A DNA stretch of 64,000 nucleotides. Origin: Acomys russatus. Taxonomy: Eukaryota > Chordata > Mammalia > Rodentia > Muridae. The stretch lies in NCBI RefSeq assembly GCF_903995435.1, contig NC_067144.1:73372256-73436255 (forward strand), written 5' to 3'. Both the position numbers and the translations under genes were made by a program. Below, one piece after another: positions 56,690 through 64,000 of this stretch (position 1 is its first letter; every line of letters starts with the position of its first letter). Under the pieces are notes generated by a model that did no database searches, had not been told where the DNA came from, and worked only from the letters and a program-made list of their open reading frames with translations.

Positions 56690-57525
56690 ATTTGAACCCA
56701 GGACTTAAGGAAATGCTCAATGTCCATAGTCATCATGGAGATGCAAATCAAAGTGACTCTGAGATTCCATCTTACACTTTTCAGAATGGCTAAGAGCAAA
56801 AACTCAAGTGACAGCACTTGCTGGTGAGGACGTGGAGAAAGGGGAACACTCCTCCATTGCTGATGGGAGTGCAAACTTGTACAAGCACTTTGGTAATCAA
56901 TCTGGAGCTTTCTCAGGAAATTGGGACTAGCTTTACTTCAAGATCCATGTATACCACTCCTCGGTATATACAACTCCAGAATTTGCTCCACCACACAACA
57001 AGGACGTTTGCTCAATTATGTTCATAGCAACATTATTTGTAATAGCCATAACCTGGAAACAACCTAGATGTCCCTCAAGTGAAAATGGATAGAGAAAATT
57101 ATAAAAAAGAATGGATAGAGGAATTGCGGTACATTTACATAATGGAATACTACTCAGCTACTAAAAACAAGGAAATCGTGAATTTGTAGGCAAATGGATG
57201 GAACTAGAAAAGATTATCCTGAGTGAGGTAACCCAGACCCAGAAAGACACACATGGTGTGCACTCACTTATAAGTGGGTTATAGCCATATAGTGCAGGGT
57301 AAACATGCTACAGTGCACAGACCCAAAGAAGATAAGTAACAGGGAGGATCCAAGGGAGGACGCTCATGTCTCACTCAGAAGGGGACAGAGAATAGATGCT
57401 GCAAGTGGTTGAAGAGAAGGAACATGGTAGGAGAAGGAACGCAGAGAGAAGCAGGAGATCAGACCTGGAGATAGTGTGAGGGGAAGGGGGGCAGGAGGAC
57501 AGAGGGCCTACAGAGAGAAGAGAGA

Positions 57526-57561
<36 letters not shown>

Positions 57562-57966
57562 CAAGCTGGAAACCTAGGACAGGGTAGGCGTCTGGGAGGA
57601 TATGGGGGTGACTATAGCTGAGACTCCCAGTATCAGGCATCATGGAGACTGAAGAGGCCACCCTCTAACTAGACTTGACTCTCAGTAGAGGGAGGGGAAC
57701 CCCAACCCACCCACAAAAATTATGACCCAAAACATATCCTGCCTACAATACATGCAGGGATAAAGATCGAGCAGAGATTGAGGGAATGCCCAACCAATGC
57801 CTGGCCCTACCTGAGACCCAACCAAGGACCATGCATAAACTGGACCCAGGCCCCCTACACAGATGTAGCCGATGGGCAGCTCAGGTTTCATGTGGGTCCC
57901 CTAGGAAGGGGAGCAGGGGCTGTCTCTGACATGGACTCTGTTGCCAGCTTTTTGATCACTTCCCCC
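56690..57966 (+). mobile_element. Rodent L1 3' segment (ORF2 end and 3' UTR), dead
   Basis: The longest L1 piece here. It has the ORF2-end string 'gagatgcaaatcaaagtgactctgagattcc', the 'gacgtggagaaaggggaacactcctccattgctgatggg' landmark and 'aatggaatactactcagctac', then a rodent-type 3' UTR with 'cccaaccaatgcctgg' and 'gatgggcagctcagg'. A (TG)n run sits at 57529-57559. 5'-truncated with stops in all frames. Confidence 0.9.
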
Positions 57967-57984
57967 TGAGACCCCACCTCGTAC

Positions 57985-58312
57985 TTATGCACTGTACAGC
58001 AATTCCTCTGTACTCATGGGGCTCTGTCCCAGGACTTCGTGGATGTACTCTAGATCTCTCTGTAAAATGGCTCCATGTTTGCATATCCTCCTGTTTGCAT
58101 ATCCTCCTGTTTGCATATCCTCCTGTTTGCATATCCTCCTGTTTTGTGCACATCAGTTCTAGGTTACTATTAACACTTGCTATAATATAAATGCTGTGTA
58201 AATTGATGTCACACTGCATTACTTAGGAAACATCTGCACATGCTCAGGGCTCACGTTTCCATTCATGCTTGGCTGAATCCAAGGACGTAGACTCCACAGC
58301 CAAGAAGTGATG
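57985..58312 (+). mobile_element. MER2-like relic with internal tandem expansion
   Basis: 'cagcaattcctctgtactcatggggctctgtcccaggac', 'gttctaggttactattaac', 'cactgcattacttaggaaacatctgcacatgctcag', 'ggctgaatccaaggacgtagactccacagccaagaag' follow MER2. The segment after 'atggctccat' is expanded (next entry). Confidence 0.82.
58077..58144. repeat. 16-bp tandem repeat inside MER2, four units
   Basis: GTTTGCATATCCTCCT repeated exactly, with TTTGCATAT at 16-bp spacing (GCAT at 58081, 58097, 58113, 58129). Confidence 0.97.
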
Positions 58313-58425
58313 ACTGAAGACACGTACTCAGAGGCCGTGCTTGTGAACCAAGTCTCCTCTGATCCCAAGGTGGTGGTTGCAATACAATTGACTTTAAAAT
58401 AAAGCTGAGTCTTAGGCCCTATAAA

Positions 58426-58909
58426 CACACCACACACATACACACACACCACACACATACACACACACCACACACATACACACACATACCACACATACCA
58501 CACACACCACACACACACTACACACCATACACACGTGCCACACACATGCATGCACTCACCTCCTGACACCACATGCACCTTACCCCCCACATATACCACA
58601 CACTATATCACACCCCCTCAACCCCCACATAACACACACACACACACACCACACAGTACTACACCACACATACACACACATGTACACACTCACACCCCCA
58701 TACACCACACACCACATCACACATCCTCACCCCTACATAATACACACACTGCATCACATACACACACATACACCACACACACACACCCCACCACACACAT
58801 ACTACACACCACCACACACACACACACCACCACACACACACACACACCACCACACACATACTACACACCACACACACACACACATGCACACACACACACA
58901 CACAGACAG

Positions 58910-58940
<31 letters not shown>

Positions 58941-59026
58941 CACACACTCACACCCCCATATACTACACATCACATCACACACCCTCACCCCATACACACC
59001 ACACACCACACACACACACACACACA

Positions 59027-59098
<72 letters not shown>
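58426..59098. repeat. (CA)n/(CACCA)n compound array, about 670 bp
   Basis: Variants: ccacacacataca (three close copies near 58430-58480), accacacac, cacatgcacaca; ends with about 80 bp of pure CA. A segment 'cacactcacacccccata' occurs twice (about 58686 and 58943). Confidence 0.96.
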
Positions 59099-59349
59099 TG
59101 CACACTTGCATGCTTTTTCTAATCCTGAAGCTCCCAGTAGTGGAGAAGCAGAGAGTGCTGGAGTCAGCCATGCTGGCTTTCTGGAGCTGACCTTAAAGTT
59201 TTGGCAAGTTTAGCAGGCAGTTGTTAAATGCATTCATTTTTAATTAAGTCTGTGAACTTTTACATTAAGAATATAAAAGCACTAAGGTATAATATTCAAG
59301 CTATCACATTCCTTCTGCTTAATGTGCCAATACTTCTATTTTAAAAAAC

Positions 59350-59537
59350 GTGAGACAGGGTTTCAAGCATTCCAAGCTGGCCTCAAACTTACTATGTAGC
59401 TGAGGATGACCTTGAACTTGTCATCCTCCCGCCTCCGCTTCTGCGTGCTGCGGTTACAGGCCTGGTTTACGCTGGGACAGAGTCTATGGCCTTGTGGATG
59501 CTGGCTAAGCACCTGACTAACTAACCCCACCCCAGCT
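59350..59537 (-). repeat. B4 SINE
   Basis: 'gtgagacagggtttcaagcattccaagctggcctcaaacttactatgtagctgaggatgaccttgaacttgtcatcctcccgcctcc', 'ggttacaggcctgg', and the end 'ctaactaaccccaccccagc'. Confidence 0.82.
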
Positions 59538-60000
59538 CTGCACCAGCGCTCTTAGGGCCACTGTGTCTGTGTGGCGCATGCAGCATGTCATATCTGACCA
59601 CTTCCGGTTTGTGACATGACTTCCAGAGCCACACTGGCTGTGGTGGGAGTGTGTGTGCGCCACACTCAAGCAGCTAGTGCAGGTTTGCACTGTTGATCTG
59701 TTATGGTGTAGTTGCTCTGAGCTGGGCAGATTTTGCCTCCAGGAGACACTTGGCGATACCCGGAGCCACTTCTGATGGTCACGAACCACGGGCTCGGGTG
59801 CTTAGACATCCAGAGAAGAGAAGGCAGGGAAAAAATGCCAAATATCTCACAACACACAGGGCAGCGTGTGTCATTCCTGACTCTCAGGAGAAGACACATC
59901 TGTGTTTGTCATCTGATTGTCACATCCAAAATTTCAATAGTGCTAAAGCTGAGAGATCCTGATCTAGAATTTAAAAAGTGATGGGAAAATTGCAATAATG
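59538..60000. other. Unannotated intron
   Basis: Nothing supported. Confidence 0.5.
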
Positions 60001-60195
60001 TGGCTGAGGAGTTGGCTCAGCAGGCAAAGGCACCTGCTGGAAGCCTCATGACCCGAGCTTGATCTCAGAGACTTGTATAGGGGAAGGAAAACATTTCTGA
60101 AAGTTGTCCTCTGACCGCTGTGTGCACTATGGCGTAGCCTGAGTCCTGTGCTGCTGTTCCCCCAAAGAAATGTAATGGAAATAAAAAAGTAGTTA
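60001..60195 (+). repeat. B3 SINE
   Basis: 'tggctgaggagttggctcagcaggcaaaggcacctgctggaagcctcatgacccgagcttgatctcagag', 'ggaaggaaaacatttctgaaagttgtcctctgaccgctgtgtgcactatggcg', A-rich end. Confidence 0.86.
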
Positions 60196-60249
60196 ACTAT
60201 ATAAAACAAACTTGGGGTGTCATTTCTATGCTTGTTATAGTGTGTGAAC

Positions 60250-60272
60250 TACACATGTGTGTGTGTACATGT

Positions 60273-60312
<40 letters not shown>

Positions 60313-60325
60313 ACACACACACCAC
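60250..60325. repeat. TG/CA inverted dinucleotide block
   Basis: 'acatgtgtgtgtgtacatgtgtaca' followed by (CA)n, which could fold back on itself. Confidence 0.92.
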
Positions 60326-60426
60326 AAAAACAAGAACCAGTTCTTTGGCGTTTGAAAACTATTATATGTCACTATGGACATTGTTCAAATGTTGGCAAAT
60401 GAGGAAGGTTTTATTGGTCATCTTTA

Positions 60427-60429
<3 letters not shown>

Positions 60430-60475
<46 letters not shown>
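60430..60475. repeat. (TG)n microsatellite
   Basis: Uninterrupted TG run adjoining the next SINE. Confidence 0.95.
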
Positions 60476-60476
<1 letters not shown>

Positions 60477-60812
60477 TGCACGTGACATGTGTGTACATGC
60501 GTGTGTTCATGTGTGTGAATGTGGATGCTCATTTACTCCAGATACTTGCGGAGGTAAAAGGACAACTTGAGTGCTGGTTTTTTTCCTTCCACCTTGTCTG
60601 AGGCAGGACCTCTTGCTCACCAATGTGTACCCCAGGCTAGCTGAGCCCCAAACTTGTGTGGATTGTCCTGCCTCTACCTCCCATCTTACAGCATGCACGA
60701 GGATCATGTATGCATGCTGCCATCTTTACACAGGTCTGGGGATCTGAACCTGTTTGCACGCTGGCTCAGCAGGCACTTTGCCCCTTGAGATATCTCTCCA
60801 GGCCTTCATCTT
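60476..60812 (-). repeat. B4-like SINE
   Basis: 'gaggcaggacctcttgctcaccaatgtgtaccccaggctagctgagccccaaacttgtgtggattgtcctgcctctacctccc', 'gctcagcaggcactttgccccttgagatatctctccaggcc'. Confidence 0.78.
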
Positions 60813-62629
60813 CACCTCCAAGAGCTTATGCAGTAGGGACCAACTGGTTACATAGAATTTATCATCACGCCGAAGACGATCACTTGGCCTTTAGCTCAGG
60901 AACATGCACCCGTGTTTTACTTTCCCCAAAGAGCTTGCTGATAAGCATTTGCCAGACAACAGTGCACTGAGGTTGCAGAGTGCTCTGATTTTCAAGGTAA
61001 CAACACCCTCATTCTGCATCCCACAATGTGTCCGTGGACTTTATGGCTACGGGTGACAATGTACCCTGGGACTGGGACAGAGAGCGAGGTGGGCACAGAT
61101 TCTGCACCACTTGGCTCCCCCTTGGGTGGGAGTCAATCACACGCTGCCTCCACTGTATGACCAGAACGCTGTGGAAGGCTATCAACCACGCCCACGTATC
61201 CACTCCGGGGACCTGTCTTCAGTGTTTGACGTGGGCCATTTTGGAGGCATGTGGGTTGTCGCCAGGGTAGGAAGGAATGGGATTAGGCACACAGAAGGGG
61301 AGGGGGTGGGTAACGGTGTCTGCCTGGAATTTGGCAGGAATTTATTCCTGCATTAAATTTACTAGATCCCTCTGTAGCCCATCCTGAGCTGGAGTCTGAA
61401 ACAGCCTCACGGAGGCCCAGGGAACTTTGATGGGAGGGAGAACGCAGGCAGCAGCGTGGGCTCCACAGATTGATGAGACAGTAGGTGGTAGAAGTCATCA
61501 AGAGCACACAGCCCTGAAGGGCATCCGAGGAGAGCGAGAGGCGGGACCGTAGTTGCTTCAGTTGCATCAGAGGAAATCGAGACCAAGTGGAGACAGATGA
61601 CCCACAAGTCTTGCAAAGCCAGCTTTGATTGCTCGGACTGAGCAGGCCACGTCTTAGTGCCGGGCACCCAGGATACGGTCATTTGAGGAACCGGAGACCA
61701 GATGTCTTTATCCTGGCGAGAAAGATGGGGACTTTGAGAGTCATCACCCCCAGAGGAACCTTAGCTATGCAGACATTCGCCTTTGTAGATTCTGGGGTGG
61801 GGGGATAGTCATAGCGTGACTGACTGTGCACTTCAGGTCTTAGAGGCCTGAGCTCAGATTCCACCATGCACAGGGAAGCGGGCAGTGGGATTGGCCTGGG
61901 CCTGGGAGGATGGTGGATACAGGATGTTGTCCTGGCTGTCAGCCCTGACCTCTCCCTGCTTATCAGCCTCCCTGTGAACAATGAGGGAGCAGGCAGGACT
62001 GGGAGGAACCAGGGAGGGAGCCCGTGGTCAGAAGGCTCGGTTCTCTCCTGTCTCCCAGAAAAAAAATGCTGCAGTTGCTTTTGAAAAAAAAAAAAAACTT
62101 CTGAGATGAGAATTTGATTTTTGTGTTTCGACTAAGTGTAGATTGATTAGATTTCAGCTTGAAGCAGTGTTTGTATTTTATACACCAAAGCCTGGAAAAA
62201 TGATCTGCGCTTGGAGAGAGGCACAGAAGCCTGAAGGTCTGGGGAATCAGACGTGGGAACTGAAAATCTTTTTAGACATGTGGGCTTTCATGAAAATTCT
62301 ATTTCCAAAGGACTTGGGTAAAAATTTTAAATTAAAATATCGTAGGTGGCTGTGTGTGGATTTAAAAAAAAAAAAGGATCGTCTGTATGAGTCAGCTTGA
62401 GTTGTCTGGCTTCTCCTCAGCCACATGTCAGCCCGTTGGTCCTTCCTAGGCTGTGTGTTTGCAGATCTGGTCCTCTGAGGCCATCCAGTATAGATCACGT
62501 GACGTGGGTTACATAATACAGTCACCAGTGCCAGCGGGGTCCACCGACCCTCCCCAGGAAGCACTTACTTTTATTTTGTTTTCTGAATTTTATTACTTAA
62601 AACATTTATGGGGTGGGGTGAGAAAGGAA
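60813..62629. other. Unannotated intron
   Basis: About 1.8 kb. A runs at 62083-62097 and 62365-62376. 62100-62350 is AT-rich and repeat-free, a weak candidate for conservation. Nothing coding. Confidence 0.5.
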
Positions 62630-62702
62630 GGGAGAGAAAGAGAGTAAAGGAGACAGAAAGATGGAGAGGGAGGGAGGGAAGGAGAGAGAGAGAGAGAGAG
62701 AG
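62630..62702. repeat. (GA)n-rich purine tract
   Basis: gagaaagagag and gggagggagggaagg leading to a pure GA run. Confidence 0.92.
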
Positions 62703-62862
62703 CGAGAGCGCACGAATCATGGTGTGCATGTGGAAGTCAAAGGGCAGCTCTAGGAGGTCAGCTCTCTCCTGCTACCTTGAGGGACGCAGTGCTCTTCACT
62801 GATGGAGAATTCACCCTGGAGCTGGTTCTCAGCAGACCGCTGGCTCAGTTGATCTGACCTTA
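62703..62862 (-). repeat. B3-like SINE
   Basis: 'catgtggaagtcaaagggcagctctaggaggtcagctctctcctgctacc', 'gatggagaattcaccctggagctggttctcagcagaccgctggctcag'. Confidence 0.62.
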
Positions 62863-63799
62863 TACTTCCCAGTATCTGAGGCAGTAAGAAAAGAGCCGCG
62901 TGCAGTTAGAAACTGCTGCGCGCTATGTGTTCCATTGTTGAAGTACAGCTGGCCAGGTACTCAAGGAGCGTGGCTGCCAATCTCCTGTCCTCTCTGTGGA
63001 TGGATGCAGCCTTTCTCTCCCCATCTGAGGCTTCTCCTGCCTCATCTGGGAGGCTGCACTGGTCTCCCAGCATGCACTGCGGGTTCTTCTTAGGATTTGT
63101 TTCCTCCACTTCCTGACCCCCTGCTTGTTCTATGGCAGGGTGAGGGGCCGAGCGTGCCCTGTGAGGGGGTGGCCCACGTTTCAAAAGATATGCATCCTTC
63201 AAGCTGCAGAGATAGCAGTGTCTGTGGGATGGGTTTTGAAGGCCTGGCCTTATTGTTGGTAACAGCTGTAGCAGTCACAAGCCAGAGTCATTGCATCGGC
63301 CAGCTCTGCAGAATCTGTGCCTTAGGCACTCAACCCACAGAGTGGGGGCTACTGTGGTAGGTAAGGCCAAGTGGGAACAGCTGAAATTGTCTCCGTCCTC
63401 CCCCAGCAAGCTCAAGGGAATACCCAGGGTCCTGGTGGTGCAGGCAGGCCCCCCTCAAGTCTTCCTTCCTAAAGTGACGGCTGAGTTGCTGTAAAAGCAA
63501 GCCCCTTGTCTGACCCAGTGAGTCCCGAGTGCTCAGTGAGCCCTCCTCACAGATTTTAAAAGCAACACATTCCCCATTTGGCTGCGCTGCTCTGGGCCAC
63601 TCAGCTGTAAAGCTGTGAGCTCCGAGTGGGGACTGGAACAAGAAGAGGCTCTGCAACAGGTCCATGCTGTCACACAAGCTGCTCTGCCACTTGAGCGTTT
63701 GAACCAGCAGATCTAACCGTGCTGGCGGAGGAGGCAGTGGCGCATAGACTCTCTGAGGCTATTGGCAGGCGAGTGGAGTTGAGCAAAGCGGACCCTCAC
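62863..63799. other. Unannotated intron
   Basis: Nothing supported. Confidence 0.5.
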
Positions 63800-64000
63800 C
63801 GTCTTCCTGCCATCGTCTTTGGAGGAAAGGGTTTTGGATGTACACCTAGCAGGGGGATTTCTGAGTCATATGGCCGTCTGTGTTTTTCATTGTAAAGGAG
63901 CCGCCATACTGTGTTCTATAATAACCGCAGTAATTTACACTCCCGCTGAGTGTCTGAGGTTTTCCTCTTCTCCCTCGCTGCCTCATGCCCTCTTTAGCAC
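63800..64000 (-). repeat. L1 ORF2-end/3' fragment, runs off the window
   Basis: 'gatgtacacctagcagggggatttctgagtcatatgg', 'ggagccgccatactgtgttctataataaccgcagtaatttacactcccgc' is the antisense of the conserved L1 stretch encoding the end of ORF2. Confidence 0.8.

Larger units (their letters stand above)
17768..64000 (-). other. Kcnj6: Kcnj6 intron upstream of the exon (partial)
   Basis: The short exon carrying the start codon and residues 1-11 was not recognised in this stretch. Since the gene spans hundreds of kilobases in mammals, the whole stretch is inferred to be intron. A small non-coding exon cannot be excluded by eye. Confidence 0.65.

Noticed and set aside
1..64000. tRNA, rRNA, snRNA or microRNA genes
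   Set aside because: The only tRNA-like sequences are the heads of B2/B3/B4 SINEs; no other structured RNA could be supported by eye.

Overview
The window is intronic DNA from a mammal, almost certainly a muroid rodent. B1, B2/B3 and B4 (RSINE1-like) SINEs, rodent L1 3' ends, MIR and MER2/Tigger relics and long TG/CA, GA and poly-A/G runs cover much of it. The better-preserved B1 copies keep the long form of the 'actcacagagatcc' segment, and I saw no clear ID element. That fits a non-Mus, non-Rattus muroid (for example a cricetid) somewhat better than house mouse or rat, but this is only an impression.

One protein-coding exon can be supported. It lies on the minus strand at 16847-17767 and is the large central coding exon of Kcnj6 (GIRK2, Kir3.2), a G-protein-gated inwardly rectifying potassium channel subunit. 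It has a consensus acceptor and donor, both in phase 1, and encodes about residues 11-318: both transmembrane helices, the pore loop with the TIGYG filter, and most of the cytoplasmic domain. The short N-terminal coding exon and the C-terminal exon were not found. On this reading 1-16846 is the downstream intron and 17768-64000 the upstream intron. In established human and mouse maps this gene lies at 21q22.13 and chromosome 16.

Layout. 1-16846: mostly unique sequence with an L1 end, B1/B2/B4 copies, two MER2 relics, a hierarchical ATC/CAC satellite (4731-5300), and a non-repetitive block at 11441-12370 with clustered transcription-factor-like motifs. 16847-17767: the exon. 17768-30430: flanking intron with an E-box-bearing 18-bp minisatellite, old L1M segments, and two minisatellites that share a TGACGCC heptamer in opposite orientations. 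30431-47650: L1 3' UTR, a 36-bp minisatellite, an LTR followed by a lysine-tRNA-type primer-binding site, a second LTR of similar type, several MaLR-like repeats, and a MER2 copy split by a B1. 47651-64000: SINEs, very long CA arrays, a 1.3-kb L1 3' segment, and a MER2 copy with an internal 16-bp tandem expansion.

No operon, CRISPR array, intact transposon reading frame, tRNA or rRNA gene was found, and nothing indicates a new multi-gene system. The points worth following are regulatory and repeat-biology observations. All family names were assigned by eye and need a RepeatMasker run to fix subfamily and exact ends.
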